A stretch of 56,139 bases of DNA from Bacteroidales bacterium (GTDB taxonomy: Bacteria; Bacteroidota; Bacteroidia; Bacteroidales; UBA932). The stretch is from positions 1 through 56,139 of the forward strand of contig JALOCI010000016.1 in the NCBI GenBank assembly GCA_023227835.1, in the 5' to 3' direction. Within the stretch, counting starts at the first letter, position 1. Every line of letters starts with the position of its first letter. The notes beneath the pieces are model-generated. The model saw nothing but the letters and a program-made list of their open reading frames with translations, ran no database searches and was not told the origin of the DNA. The translations under genes were made by a program, and so were the position numbers. Positions 16,365 through 25,995 of the stretch are shown here, one piece after another.

Positions 16365-16712
16365 TTAATTCCCCCGTTTTGCCTTGTAGCCCATATTCTG
16401 GAGGATAGGAATCAGCCTGTCTCTGAAATCGCCTTGTATTATTATAACGCCATCTTTTGCAGAACCACCCACACCACACTTGCTTTTCAATATCCTTCCC
16501 AGGCTTTCGAGATCATCATCTGTCCCTTGAAAACCTTTTACCAGAGTAACTTGTTTTCCGGCTCTCTGTTTTCTGTCAATGCTGATTATGAGATTTTGTC
16601 TCTCTGGTGGCAGTGTTGTTGTCTCCTCTCTTTCACTGTCGGTCTCATAACTGAAATCGGGATTTGAAGAGTAGACAACACCAAGTCTGCTTTTCCAATC
16701 ATTTTGAGCCAT
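16365..16712 (-). CDS. SUI1/eIF1-family translation factor (YciH-like)
   Basis: A 115-residue protein whose C-terminal 75 residues form the SUI1 fold: ISIDRKQRAGKQVTLVKGF, then LKSKCGVGGSAKDGVIIIQGD, the conserved heart of eIF1 and bacterial YciH. The N-terminus is acidic and variable. Bacterial members are thought to tune initiation fidelity or inhibit translation under stress. It is the first gene of the five-gene minus operon ending with yidD, which links translation, tRNA processing and tetrapyrrole synthesis. Confidence 0.9.
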   Translation of the reverse strand: MAQNDWKSRLGVVYSSNPDFSYETDSEREETTTLPPERQNLIISIDRKQRAGKQVTLVKGFQGTDDDLESLGRILKSKCGVGGSAKDGVIIIQGDFRDRLIPILQNMGYKAKRGN

Positions 16713-16729
16713 GCTTTATTATTTTGGCA

Positions 16730-16737
16730 CAAATTTA
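16730..16737 (-). promoter_or_regulatory. -7 box TAAATTTG for the SUI1 operon
   Basis: Perfect TAnnTTTG match on the minus strand, 18 bases before the SUI1 ATG at 16712. It lies in the same short divergent gap as the plus-strand box at 16758. Confidence 0.5.
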
Positions 16738-16757
16738 GGTAGAAAAATTCAAAATAG

Positions 16758-16765
16758 TATCTTTG
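16758..16765 (+). promoter_or_regulatory. -7 box TATCTTTG for the DUF2723 gene
   Basis: Perfect TAnnTTTG match, 35 bases before the ATG at 16800, giving a leader of about 30 bases. The -33 element is not clear. Confidence 0.5.
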
Positions 16766-16799
16766 TTCATTAATCCCGATAAATCAGGAAGAAAAAATC

Positions 16800-19700
16800 A
16801 TGGAACAGAAAAAATTTAAGCTGATAGATAACCTGTTGGGTATACTGGTTCTCGTAATTTCAGCAATCACGTATCTCTCTACAATAGAGCCGACTACAAG
16901 TTTTTGGGATTGTGGTGAGTTCATAGCCTCATCATATAAGCTTGAGATAGGACACCCTCCCGGAAACCCGGTTTTCCAGCTAATTGCCAGATTTTTCACT
17001 CTCTTTGCTGACAGCACTCATGCGGCCATTATGGTTAATTCAATGAGTGCCCTCTGTTCAGCGCTTACAATTATGTTTCTGTTCTGGACTATAACTCATC
17101 TGGCAAGAAGAATTGCTGAAAAGAGCGAGGCAACAATGTCCCTGACAACAGCCGTTACAATTTTGGGTGCAGGACTTGTCGGGTCTTTGGCTTATACTTT
17201 TTCTGACACTTTCTGGTTTTCTGCAGTTGAAGGTGAAGTGTATGCTATGTCCTCTCTTTTTACGGCAGCTGTTTTTTGGGCTATGCTCAAATGGGAGGAG
17301 AATGCAGACAAGCCTTATGCAAATAAGTGGATAGTTCTGATTGCCTTATTGATGGGACTGTCAATAGGTGTGCATCTTCTGAACCTGCTTACAATACCGG
17401 CACTAGTTTTTATATACTACTACAAAAAATACGATGTCACCAAAAAGGGAATCTTTTGGGTATTAATGTTGTCTGGTGTTATCCTGGTTGTGATTCTTTA
17501 TGGTATAATTCCATATCTTCCAAAAATTGCATCTTGGTTTGACCTTCTCTTTGTGAATGTTTTCGGCCTCGGCATAAATTCAGGAGCTGCATTTTTCTTA
17601 CTAGTGCTTATTGTCGGGTCTCTTTTTGCCGTGTGGTATACACATAAAAAGGGAAAGGTTCTGGCCAATACAATTCTATTGTGTTTCTCTATGATAGTGA
17701 TTGGTTACTCTACATTTGCTGTGATAATCATAAGATCATCGGCAAACACACCTACAAACGAGAACCAGCCGGACAATGCTTTTTCTCTTGTAAGATATCT
17801 CGGACGTGAACAATACGGAAGCAACCCGTTGATTTATGGTGAGACCTATGCTTCTCCCTATGATGTTACACAGGAACATTATTATGCCAAGATAGGTGAT
17901 AAATATGAGAAGGTTATAGGTCCGGTACAACCTGTCTACGACGCTTCTTCAAAAATGTTGTTCCCACGTATGTGGAGTTCTTCATCACCCGATCATGTCA
18001 AGTTCTACAAGATGTATACTCAGGGCAGAGGCAAGGCAATTGCCGGTTCTGATGAAAAGCTGCCTCTGATGAGTGATAACCTCTCGTTTTTCTTCGATTA
18101 TCAGCTGAACTGGATGTATCTGAGGTATTTTATGTGGAATTTTGCAGGTCGTCAGAATGACCTCCATGGTTCGACTCCGGGTGATGCTTTCAGAGGAAAC
18201 TGGGAGAGCGGAATAGGATTCCTGGACAAGGCAAGGTTGGGTGACCAAAGCAAGGGCCCGGCTTATATAGTTGAAAGTAAGGCAAAGAATCATTACTATA
18301 TGCTTCCTCTTTTCCTGGGAATTTTAGGCCTTTTCTACCAACTTGCAAAAGACAGGAAGAACTCATGGATTGTAGCTCTCTTGTTTATCCTTACGGGTGT
18401 TGCAATTGTTGTTTATCTTAATCAGCCGCCTTACCAGCCCAGAGAGAGGGATTATGCTTATGCCGGTTCTTTCTATGCCTTTGCTATATGGATCGGGCTA
18501 GGTGTGCCGGCACTCTATGATGCATTAAAGAAAAGGATACCGGGTGTCATCACTGCCTCTTTTGTGACTTTGGCTTCACTTGCTGTTCCTGTTCTCATGG
18601 CTGCTGAAAACTGGGATGACCATGACAGGAGCGGACGATACAGTGCAAGGGATCTTGCCTACAACTATCTAAATTCTTGTGACAAACAGGCAATACTTGT
18701 TACACACGGGGATAATGACACATTCCCGCTATGGTATATTCAGGAGGTTGAAGGCGTAAGGACAGATGTTAGAATCATGAATACATCCCTTCTCGGTACA
18801 GATTGGTACATAGATCAGATGAAGTATAAGAACTATGAATCGGAACCGGTGAAACTCTCTATTCCTAAGAAGGATTACCTATATGGGACAAATGACATGA
18901 TACATGTTGTCGATAAGATAAACAGACCGGTACCTATAAAGGCTGTGATTGATTTCATCTCAAATCCGGATGCTAAGTTACAGGCAGAAAATGGTAAAAG
19001 ATACAATTTTATTGCTTCAAGACAGCTCCTTATACCTGTCAATATAAAGAATGCCATAGCTTGCGGTATCGTATCGGAGGCTGATTCAGCACAAATACCG
19101 GATGTCATTCAACTGAATATTCCTGAAGGTAAAAATGCACTCACTAAATGTGAGATGATAATATTGGATATGCTTGCAAATTATGAGTGGAACAGACCTA
19201 TATACTTTGTATCAATGGGTGGTGATTTGGAGCTTGGGCTTAAGGATTATCTTGAATATGACGGCTTTGCCTACAAATTTGTGCCTATAAAGAGCGCTAC
19301 ATCTCTCGGAAGTCCGGGCAGAGTTTTACCTGATGTTATGTATGATAAGTGCATGAATGTGTACAAATGGGGTAACTTAAATGATCCGAAAGTAAATGTG
19401 GATTATCAAAATTTGTTGACTTTCAATGCTCTGATGTCGGGAAGAAGTATTTATACAACAACTGCCAGATCTTTGATGGAGAGTGGTAAGACAAAGGAGG
19501 CGGTAGAGGTTTTGGATAAGATGCAGGAGTATTTTATACCGTCGCAATTCCCTCTTAACTGCTCATTAATGCCGTCTCTGAACGAGATTTCGGTTATGGA
19601 AGCGATTGACATATATTTACAGGCAGGTGAGAAAGAAAAAGCAGTTGCATTGGTAAACGAATTTATGGATGAGACCTATAAGAGCCTTGACCTTTTCTCA

Positions 19701-19859
19701 AAGAAGTATAAAGGTATGTACATGTCTAAGTACGATATAGAGCAAAATCTTACCTATATTCTGCATTTAGCGGATATTCTCAAAAACAGGGGAGAGGAGA
19801 AGATGTCTGCGGATATGGAAAAGAAGATTGAAGCATATTTGACAGCCTTGCAGGGTTGA
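16800..19859 (+). CDS. DUF2723 polytopic membrane protein, probable GT-C glycosyltransferase
   Basis: A 1019-residue inner-membrane protein. The N-terminal half has around a dozen hydrophobic segments and the DUF2723 signature TTSFWDCGEFIASSYKLEIGHPPGNP (key residues FWDCGEF and GHPPGNP), whose acidic first loop resembles that of GT-C and PMT-type transferases using lipid-linked sugars. The C-terminal half is soluble, presumably periplasmic, with VTHGDNDTFPLWYIQEVEGVRTDVRI. The family is near universal in Bacteroidota. A protein or surface glycosylation role is inferred, and the sugar is unknown. Its stop codon is two bases from the stop of the convergent LuxE-like gene. Confidence 0.85.
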   Translation: MEQKKFKLIDNLLGILVLVISAITYLSTIEPTTSFWDCGEFIASSYKLEIGHPPGNPVFQLIARFFTLFADSTHAAIMVNSMSALCSALTIMFLFWTITHLARRIAEKSEATMSLTTAVTILGAGLVGSLAYTFSDTFWFSAVEGEVYAMSSLFTAAVFWAMLKWEENADKPYANKWIVLIALLMGLSIGVHLLNLLTIPALVFIYYYKKYDVTKKGIFWVLMLSGVILVVILYGIIPYLPKIASWFDLLFVNVFGLGINSGAAFFLLVLIVGSLFAVWYTHKKGKVLANTILLCFSMIVIGYSTFAVIIIRSSANTPTNENQPDNAFSLVRYLGREQYGSNPLIYGETYASPYDVTQEHYYAKIGDKYEKVIGPVQPVYDASSKMLFPRMWSSSSPDHVKFYKMYTQGRGKAIAGSDEKLPLMSDNLSFFFDYQLNWMYLRYFMWNFAGRQNDLHGSTPGDAFRGNWESGIGFLDKARLGDQSKGPAYIVESKAKNHYYMLPLFLGILGLFYQLAKDRKNSWIVALLFILTGVAIVVYLNQPPYQPRERDYAYAGSFYAFAIWIGLGVPALYDALKKRIPGVITASFVTLASLAVPVLMAAENWDDHDRSGRYSARDLAYNYLNSCDKQAILVTHGDNDTFPLWYIQEVEGVRTDVRIMNTSLLGTDWYIDQMKYKNYESEPVKLSIPKKDYLYGTNDMIHVVDKINRPVPIKAVIDFISNPDAKLQAENGKRYNFIASRQLLIPVNIKNAIACGIVSEADSAQIPDVIQLNIPEGKNALTKCEMIILDMLANYEWNRPIYFVSMGGDLELGLKDYLEYDGFAYKFVPIKSATSLGSPGRVLPDVMYDKCMNVYKWGNLNDPKVNVDYQNLLTFNALMSGRSIYTTTARSLMESGKTKEAVEVLDKMQEYFIPSQFPLNCSLMPSLNEISVMEAIDIYLQAGEKEKAVALVNEFMDETYKSLDLFSKKYKGMYMSKYDIEQNLTYILHLADILKNRGEEKMSADMEKKIEAYLTALQG

Positions 19860-19861
19860 TT

Positions 19862-20860
19862 TTAACCGAGCAGGAGGTTGCATCCTCTGAGTTCTGAACC
19901 TTTAATGCGGCCGGGTATTCTGAAAAGATTCCCGGCTGTTTTTATTCCCATGTCCTGGGTCTCTATAAATGAGCAAGATCCGGCATTGGCCAGGTCGATT
20001 ATGTTTATTCCTCCAAGTTTATCATCTTCAACAAATCTGAAAGGATTATTTAGATCTCTTATAAAAACCTGCATCCATGGCGGGGCTGAGAACAGTCCGT
20101 CACCTTTTGAATATGCCTGGGACAAAAGTTCTGCCATTCCGTATTCAGAGTGAATGTGCTCAACTCCAAATCCTTTTCTGAGTTTATCGTGAATAACCTC
20201 TCTGGGCATCTCTGTACCACGGCCTTTCATCCCGCCTGTCTCAATCACTATCAGAGACGGGAAAACAGAGGTGTATTTTTCAACATAATCAAGCAATGCA
20301 AAGCTTACTCCCAGCAGCATGGTCTTTTGACCTTTATCTCTGAGATTTTCCAGCATATAATACAAATCATCGTGGTTATATATGTAGTAACCACTATGTA
20401 TATTGCCGGATTGCCTTATCAATGAATCGGCCATGTATATAAGCGAAGAACCCTCCCTTTCCAGATATGAAGGGAGAAGTGCCAATATTGCATATTCTGA
20501 AGGATCTCCGTAAGCCATTGAGAAAGATTTTGTAAAACTCTCCTGATAAATGGAGAGATCGGCAACGTAATGCACAGATGGAACCATACCTGTAGTGGCA
20601 CTGCTCGTAAATTGTTTCTGAGGCTCTTCCGGTACGCAGTATATTTTATGACTTTTAAAAAACTGAACCGGCATGAACGGAATTTTCATTATATCGCTAA
20701 CCGATGATATGTCAATCCCTAACAGTTCGATATATTGTCTGTATGGTTCGCATTTAACGGATTGATAATGGAAAATCTCCATTGCTATTCTGTTAAACTC
20801 CTCGGGAGAATCAATCCTGAATATTCTCTCCTTTATTGATTGCAAGTAATTGTTCGACAT
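19862..20860 (-). CDS. LuxE-like acyl-protein synthetase / adenylate-forming enzyme
   Basis: A 332-residue protein resembling the LuxE acyl-protein synthetase branch of adenylate-forming enzymes. It has FMPVQFFKSHKI near residue 60, the Ser/Thr-rich TSSATTG nucleotide loop near residue 87, and IETGGMKGRGTEMPRE then HSEYGMAELLSQAY, which match the acyl-AMP-forming core. Genes like this often carry out activation of an acid for lipid or polysaccharide modification. It overlaps the end of the GH3-family gene by 50 bases, so the two are very likely made together. Substrate unknown. Confidence 0.75.
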   Translation of the reverse strand: MSNNYLQSIKERIFRIDSPEEFNRIAMEIFHYQSVKCEPYRQYIELLGIDISSVSDIMKIPFMPVQFFKSHKIYCVPEEPQKQFTSSATTGMVPSVHYVADLSIYQESFTKSFSMAYGDPSEYAILALLPSYLEREGSSLIYMADSLIRQSGNIHSGYYIYNHDDLYYMLENLRDKGQKTMLLGVSFALLDYVEKYTSVFPSLIVIETGGMKGRGTEMPREVIHDKLRKGFGVEHIHSEYGMAELLSQAYSKGDGLFSAPPWMQVFIRDLNNPFRFVEDDKLGGINIIDLANAGSCSFIETQDMGIKTAGNLFRIPGRIKGSELRGCNLLLG

Positions 20861-22355
20861 AGTCTCTTTTGTTGAATAATCTCGGGACCTTGTTCTGTCC
20901 CCCGAGTTTCCCCCTGCTACCCATCCACTTGTAAAATGTTCCTGTTTCGACTTGGGTGATTTTCAAGCGTTCCATTGTGGCATTGTTTTTTCTTTTCGCC
21001 TCGTAATCTGAATTATAAAAGCAGATGTTTTTATCCAGCTCTTCAGCAAAATCTTCAAGATCGGCAGGAATTTTTGCAAATTCAATAACCCACTGGTGTG
21101 AGCCTTTACCTCCGTTTTCCATAAACACAGGAGCAACAGTATAATTGGAGACCTCTGCTCCCTTTTCTGAACATGTCTTGGCAAGAGCTTTCTCTGCATT
21201 GTTTATCATCAACTCCTCTCCGAAAGCATTGATGAAGAGCTGAGTTCTCCCTGTTATTACAAATTTATGAGGCCTGAGACCGGTGAACATTATTGCATCT
21301 CCCAGCAGATAACGCCAAAGTCCTCCGTTGGTTGTCAGTACCACAGCATAGTTTATATCCTTCTCCACACTCTCGATGGTGTCAAAGTCCATAAACTCAC
21401 CTTTCAGTGCTTTATCAAGCTTCTCCATCGGTATAAACTCGTAGAATATGCCATTGTCTACCAACAACAACATCGATTCATCGGCAGGATCATCCTGAAA
21501 TCCGAAGTACCCTTCTGAGGCGTTGTAGTTTTCACGATAGTTCATTTTACTTGTCGGAATAAGCTTCCTGTAAATCTCCTTGTAGGGATCAAAGCTTATA
21601 CCTCCATGCATGAAAAGTTCCAGATTCGGCCAAATTTCCAGTAGATTGCTCTTTCCGGATATCTCAAGTATCTTGTTCATAAGTACAAGATTCCATGAAG
21701 GGACCCCGGAAAAATTTGTAATATCTTCGTTTATTGCCACACGACTCATTGCCTCTACTTTCTTTTCGAAATCTGACATCAGAGCAATCGACTTTGAGGG
21801 AACCCTCCTTAATTCCGCCCATGATGGTGAATTCTTCAATAATATTGCTGACAAGTCTCCGTACGAAGTATTTCCTATGCCTCTCTCGTCAATCGTTGCA
21901 CTGCCACCCAATGTGAGAGCCTTACCGTCAAATATTCCCGATTCCGGATTTGTATCAGTATAACTTGCCAGAAGAGTCTTCATGCCGCTGTAATGGCAGT
22001 TGTTAAGCGATTCTTCGGTAACGGGAATGAATTTGCTTTTTGAAGAGCTTGTACCGCTCGACTTTGCAAACCATTTGACTTTTTGGTTCCAAAGCACATA
22101 GTCCTCGCCTGCCCTCAACCTTTCGATATAAGGTTCGAAAGTGTCATAATTTCTCAGTGGAACTGATTTCTGGAATTCTCTTATATTTTTTACGTTCGTA
22201 AAATTGTGCTCTTTTCCGAAAGAGGTCTCTTTTCCGGCAGAAAGCAGATAGTCAAAACAATCCCGCTGGAAACTCCAAGGGTCATGCCTGGTCTTGTCAA
22301 GAACTGTAAGTCTTCCTTTAGATAGCTGTCTGAATATAAATGTAGTTATTGACAT
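20811..22355 (-). CDS. GH3-family acyl-acid-amido synthetase
   Basis: A 514-residue member of the GH3 (auxin-responsive) family, which in plants adenylates a carboxylic acid and couples it to an amino acid. Characteristic pieces are FAKSSGTSSSKSKFIPVT (the ATP-binding loop, near residue 93), YNASEGYFGFQDDP near residue 285, the LTTNGGLWRYLLGD segment and the C-terminal GQNKVPRLFNKRDYVEQLL. Bacterial GH3 proteins are widespread in Bacteroidota but their substrates are mostly unknown. It starts six bases after recO and overlaps the LuxE-like gene. Confidence 0.88.
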   Translation of the reverse strand: MSITTFIFRQLSKGRLTVLDKTRHDPWSFQRDCFDYLLSAGKETSFGKEHNFTNVKNIREFQKSVPLRNYDTFEPYIERLRAGEDYVLWNQKVKWFAKSSGTSSSKSKFIPVTEESLNNCHYSGMKTLLASYTDTNPESGIFDGKALTLGGSATIDERGIGNTSYGDLSAILLKNSPSWAELRRVPSKSIALMSDFEKKVEAMSRVAINEDITNFSGVPSWNLVLMNKILEISGKSNLLEIWPNLELFMHGGISFDPYKEIYRKLIPTSKMNYRENYNASEGYFGFQDDPADESMLLLVDNGIFYEFIPMEKLDKALKGEFMDFDTIESVEKDINYAVVLTTNGGLWRYLLGDAIMFTGLRPHKFVITGRTQLFINAFGEELMINNAEKALAKTCSEKGAEVSNYTVAPVFMENGGKGSHQWVIEFAKIPADLEDFAEELDKNICFYNSDYEAKRKNNATMERLKITQVETGTFYKWMGSRGKLGGQNKVPRLFNKRDYVEQLLAINKGENIQD

Positions 22356-22361
22356 AAATAT

Positions 22362-23033
22362 CTATTCTTGACCCAATACATGGTGGAGCACCTCGAGGGA
22401 TTTTATCTCAAGAGGATAACCTATATGATTACTAAGGTAATTTAGCATATCTTTTATAAATGTATACCGCTCTTTTCCGTTTATTTTGAGCGATGATAGT
22501 CTTTCGGGTGTTGTATTCAAAAGTGTTGCCAGAATTTCAGAACTTTTTCCCGGGAACTCGGCTTCTGACAAAACCGGGTCATAACCTGTCCTCTTGCACA
22601 TCTCAACAACAAACCACGGGTGAAAGTTTGCAAACCCTGATCCGATGTTCTCAAGCTGTAATATCGAATCTCTTATAAATCTGTACAAATCCGGATCTGA
22701 CTCAACCTCTTTAATAGTCCGGTAAATCAATTCGCTTATGAACATTGCAATGGAGCATTTGTCCATATTGCATCGTATTTCCTCAAGCCTGTAAGCGGGA
22801 GTAAACTCCTTTATAAGAGGTATTTCACCCTTACTGCCAGTCACAAGTTCAGCATCTATTATGTCAAGCGGATGCAATTGCGATATCATTGCCCTTGAGG
22901 ATTTTCCCTTGCCGGTCTTGACAATAAAACTGTGCTTTCCGAAGATATTGGAGTATCCCTGTAAAATCAGGGACGTGTCTCTATATTTTATCGTGTGCAG
23001 GACTACTATCTGAAGTTTACCTGACATCAGCAT
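22362..23033 (-). CDS. recO: DNA repair protein RecO
   Basis: Mediator that helps RecA load on SSB-coated DNA in gap repair. The 223-residue protein has the N-terminal OB-fold (VVLHTIKYRDTSLILQGYSNIFGKHSF in part: HTIKYRDTSLI), then the helical C-terminal domain (AMFISELIYRTIKEVESDPDLYRFI in part). One zinc-finger-like cysteine region of some RecO proteins is reduced here. Two ATGs two codons apart (23033 and 23027) are possible. Both overlap the rdgB stop codon, so translational coupling is expected either way. Confidence 0.9.
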   Translation of the reverse strand: MLMSGKLQIVVLHTIKYRDTSLILQGYSNIFGKHSFIVKTGKGKSSRAMISQLHPLDIIDAELVTGSKGEIPLIKEFTPAYRLEEIRCNMDKCSIAMFISELIYRTIKEVESDPDLYRFIRDSILQLENIGSGFANFHPWFVVEMCKRTGYDPVLSEAEFPGKSSEILATLLNTTPERLSSLKINGKERYTFIKDMLNYLSNHIGYPLEIKSLEVLHHVLGQE

Positions 23034-23608
23034 ATATGGTTGTTTAAAAACTCGGATAGCTGTCTCATCGAGTGTCCTCTGTGGGAGATTGCGTTTTTTT
23101 CTTCAGAAGTCAGTTCTGCAAGTGTTTTATCGTAACCCTCTGGGATGAACACGGGATCATAACCGAATCCGCCTTTGCCGGAAGGGCTTTCGCTTATTTT
23201 TCCGTTGAGGACACCTTCAAAATAAAATGTGTCTCCATCTATTATCAGCGCAACCACTGTGCGGAATCTTGCACTACGGTCCTTCTTCCCTTCAAGTGCC
23301 TTTAGAAGCTTTTCTGTGTTGGCCTTAGGGTCATGTTCTTCTCCGGCATATCTTGCAGAGTATACTCCGGGAGCACCATTAAGGGCTTCCACCTCAAGTC
23401 CGGTATCATCAGCAAAACAAGCAATATGAAATCTTTCCCATATAAATTGTGCCTTCATGAATGCATTACCCTGAAGAGTGTTGGCTGTCTCAGGGATCTC
23501 TTCGAAAAGTTTAAGATCTTTCGGCGTTGTCAAGGTAAAATCCGCGCCCAGTATAGCCTGAGCCTCATCTACCTTATGTCGGTTGTTTGTTGCAAATACA
23601 ATATCCAT
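23027..23608 (-). CDS. rdgB: XTP/dITP pyrophosphatase (RdgB/HAM1)
   Basis: Removes non-canonical purine triphosphates (ITP, XTP) from the nucleotide pool. The 193-residue protein starts MDIVFATNNRHKVDEAQ, the classical HAM1 opening. It has CFADDTGLEVEALNGAPGVYSARYAG (key DDTGLEV and GVYSARYAG), then GKGGFGYDPVF and ISHRGHS. The longer open frame to 23662 is rejected because the promoter box at 23624-23631 falls inside it. First gene of a rdgB-recO-GH3-LuxE series. Confidence 0.95.
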   Translation of the reverse strand: MDIVFATNNRHKVDEAQAILGADFTLTTPKDLKLFEEIPETANTLQGNAFMKAQFIWERFHIACFADDTGLEVEALNGAPGVYSARYAGEEHDPKANTEKLLKALEGKKDRSARFRTVVALIIDGDTFYFEGVLNGKISESPSGKGGFGYDPVFIPEGYDKTLAELTSEEKNAISHRGHSMRQLSEFLNNHIC

Positions 23609-23617
23609 AAAACAATA

Positions 23618-23648
23618 TTGCATCAAAGATACTAAAACTTTACTTTTG
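23618..23648 (+). promoter_or_regulatory. promoter of the S41 protease gene
   Basis: TTG at 23618-23620, a 20-base spacer and TACTTTTG at 23641-23648, followed 26 bases later by the ATG at 23675. It interleaves with the minus-strand rdgB box. Confidence 0.6.
23624..23631 (-). promoter_or_regulatory. -7 box TATCTTTG for rdgB
   Basis: Perfect TAnnTTTG match on the minus strand, 15 bases before the rdgB ATG at 23608. It lies within the spacer of the divergent plus-strand promoter, so the two polymerases would compete. Confidence 0.55.
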
Positions 23649-23674
23649 TGTACTTTTATCATAAAATCAAAAAC

Positions 23675-25291
23675 ATGAACAGATTAAAATCACTCTGCAT
23701 AATCTTGATGGTGGGCATTATTGCCCCTCAGGCCTATTCACAATCAAAGAGTTTCAAAACAGGCAGGAGTCTGGATGTCCAGTATTCCGTGCTTAGGGAA
23801 CTTGCGATGTTTTATGTGGATAGTGTTGAAGTTGATAAGCTAATTGAAACGGGAATAGATGCGATGCTGGAGTCTCTCGACCCGTATACCGTTTTTATAC
23901 CTGCAGAGGATCAGGAAAGCGTGGAGTTGATGACTACCGGTTCTTACGGAGGAGTGGGTGCAACTGTCAGAAAAAAAGGTACAGGAGTGCTTGTGAGTGA
24001 AATATATGAGAATTCTCCTGCTGCGAACGCCGGGCTGGTGGCCGGAGATATAATCCTGAAAATTGACGGGAATAGTGTGGCAGATCTGAATATTGATACC
24101 TGCAGTGCAAGAATGCGGGGAAGAGCAGGGTCCCAGGTTCGTTTCCTTGTTTTGAGGCTGCGTGGCGGAGATACAACAGAGGTTACCATAACCAGAGACA
24201 AGGTGCACTTTCCGGATGTGGCATATAGTGGGTTTGTTAATGATACTACAGGTTATATAAGGTTAACCGGTTTTACGCTCGGCGGCTCCAGGGATTTTCG
24301 CCGGGATCTTATTGAACTTAAGAAAAACCAGGCAATGAAAAGACTTTTTATAGACCTGAGAGGTAATGGGGGCGGATTGCTGGATGAAGCGGTCAATATA
24401 GTTTCTCTGTTTGTTCCGAAGGGAACAAAGGTGGTATCGGCAAGGGGAAAATACAAACAGGCAGATATGGAGTATTTTACAAAAGACGAGCCTGTTGATA
24501 CAACGCTCTCTCTTGTGGTACTTGTAAATTCCGGTTCTGCCTCCTCATCCGAGATAGTTACAGGAGCGCTTCAGGATCTTGACAGAGCAACTATAGTGGG
24601 TACCAGGACATACGGCAAGGGTCTGGTACAAGCTATAAGGGATGTCGGATACAATAATAAGATAAAACTTACTACAGCTAAATATTACACTCCTAGTGGA
24701 AGATGTGTGCAGGCAATAGATTATTCTCACAGGAATGAGGACGGAAGTGTCGGTAATATTCCCGATTCTCTCAAAAAAGCTTTCAAGACACTACGGGGAA
24801 GGACTGTTTATGACGGAGGCGGTATTACACCTGATATAATAATAGAGCCGCAGGCAATTCCGAGAACAGTGCTCTCTCTTATATACGGTGAGGTTTTAAC
24901 GGACTATTCCATCATGTATTTTAAAAATCACCTTTCAATTGCAAGGCCAAAGGATTTTGCACTTACAGACAAGGAGTATGAGGAGTTTGTATCTTTTGCC
25001 GCTACAAGGGAATTTGACGGAAGGAGTTCTTCTGAGGTAGAATTGGACAAATTGATAACTACACTTAAGCAGGAGTCCAGATATGATGAGGTGAAGGATG
25101 AAATTGCCGGACTGGAGAAGAATGTGAAGCTTACAAAGGAGCAAATGTTGAGGAGGGATGCCGGAACAATAAAAACATTTCTTGAAGAGGAGATTGCCAA
25201 CAGATACTATTTTGAAAGAGGCCAGATAGAGAGTATTCTGAGGAATGATTATCAGCTTAAAAAAGCATTGGATGTAAAACTTATATATTAA
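23675..25291 (+). CDS. C-terminal processing peptidase, family S41
   Basis: Periplasmic Ser/Lys protease of the CtpA/Prc type. The 538-residue protein has a signal peptide (MNRLKSLCIILMVGIIAPQAYSQ in part), an N-terminal helical region with YTVFIPAEDQESVELMTTGSYGGVG in part, a PDZ domain (ENSPAANAGLVAGDIILKIDG) and the protease domain. The catalytic Ser is about residue 290 in GSASSSE and the Lys about residue 315 in YGKGLVQ, 25 apart as usual in S41. The GTG at 23648 is rejected because it overlaps the promoter. A charged C-terminal tail follows the domain. It likely trims envelope proteins. Confidence 0.92.
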   Translation: MNRLKSLCIILMVGIIAPQAYSQSKSFKTGRSLDVQYSVLRELAMFYVDSVEVDKLIETGIDAMLESLDPYTVFIPAEDQESVELMTTGSYGGVGATVRKKGTGVLVSEIYENSPAANAGLVAGDIILKIDGNSVADLNIDTCSARMRGRAGSQVRFLVLRLRGGDTTEVTITRDKVHFPDVAYSGFVNDTTGYIRLTGFTLGGSRDFRRDLIELKKNQAMKRLFIDLRGNGGGLLDEAVNIVSLFVPKGTKVVSARGKYKQADMEYFTKDEPVDTTLSLVVLVNSGSASSSEIVTGALQDLDRATIVGTRTYGKGLVQAIRDVGYNNKIKLTTAKYYTPSGRCVQAIDYSHRNEDGSVGNIPDSLKKAFKTLRGRTVYDGGGITPDIIIEPQAIPRTVLSLIYGEVLTDYSIMYFKNHLSIARPKDFALTDKEYEEFVSFAATREFDGRSSSEVELDKLITTLKQESRYDEVKDEIAGLEKNVKLTKEQMLRRDAGTIKTFLEEEIANRYYFERGQIESILRNDYQLKKALDVKLIY

Positions 25292-25962
25292 TGTTGCTGG
25301 ATTTGCTTTTGCCTAGGATATGTCCTGTGTGCGGAAGGATTTTGTTGAGGGGGGAGAGATATCTTTGTTTGCAATGCTTGTCTGAAATTCCTCTTACATA
25401 CTTCTGGACATGGCCGGGAAACCCTGCTGAAGAGCGTTTCTCCGGAAGGGTTGATTTTGTACATGCTTCTTCTCTTTTCTATTATAGAGACGAAAGCCCG
25501 TATAAAAACATGATTCATTACTTTAAGTATAAGGGAAGGAAAAAGCTAGGTGCATATCTGGGGGAATTACTCGGTGAGAAGCTGTTACAAAGCGGAAATT
25601 ATGTGGATATTGATATGATAGTTCCGGTTCCGTTACATCCTCTAAAAAGGTGGAAAAGAGGTTATAATCAATCCCTGATTGTCGCAACTGAAATCGGTAA
25701 AGTGCTAAGGAAAGAGGTTTGCTCATCTGTTTTGATCAGGAAACGATATACAAGAACCCAGACAAAAAAGGATGTTATGCAAAGGGAGATCAATGTCTCT
25801 GGTGCTTTCAGGATAAGATCCGCATATATGTTGAAGGGAAGACATGTTTTACTTGTTGATGATGTACTTACAACCGGAGCCACTTTAGGGGCATGTGCGC
25901 TTGAGATATTGAAAATTGAGGGTTGCAGGGTCTCATTTGCCACATTGGCTTTTGCGGAATAA
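25291..25962 (+). CDS. comF: ComF-family phosphoribosyltransferase-like protein
   Basis: A 223-residue cytosolic protein. It opens with a zinc-finger-like CPVCGRILLRGERYLCLQC (two CxxC pairs), then has YKGRKKLGAYLG, VPLHPLKRWKRGYNQS and the phosphoribosyl-binding loop LLVDDVLTTGATL. ComF acts in DNA uptake in competent bacteria and is found in many others, where its role is less clear. The start overlaps the protease stop by one base (TAATG). Confidence 0.9.
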   Translation: MLLDLLLPRICPVCGRILLRGERYLCLQCLSEIPLTYFWTWPGNPAEERFSGRVDFVHASSLFYYRDESPYKNMIHYFKYKGRKKLGAYLGELLGEKLLQSGNYVDIDMIVPVPLHPLKRWKRGYNQSLIVATEIGKVLRKEVCSSVLIRKRYTRTQTKKDVMQREINVSGAFRIRSAYMLKGRHVLLVDDVLTTGATLGACALEILKIEGCRVSFATLAFAE

Positions 25963-25995
25963 TGTGTAAGTTTGTGTCTGTAATTTAGCAGGAAA

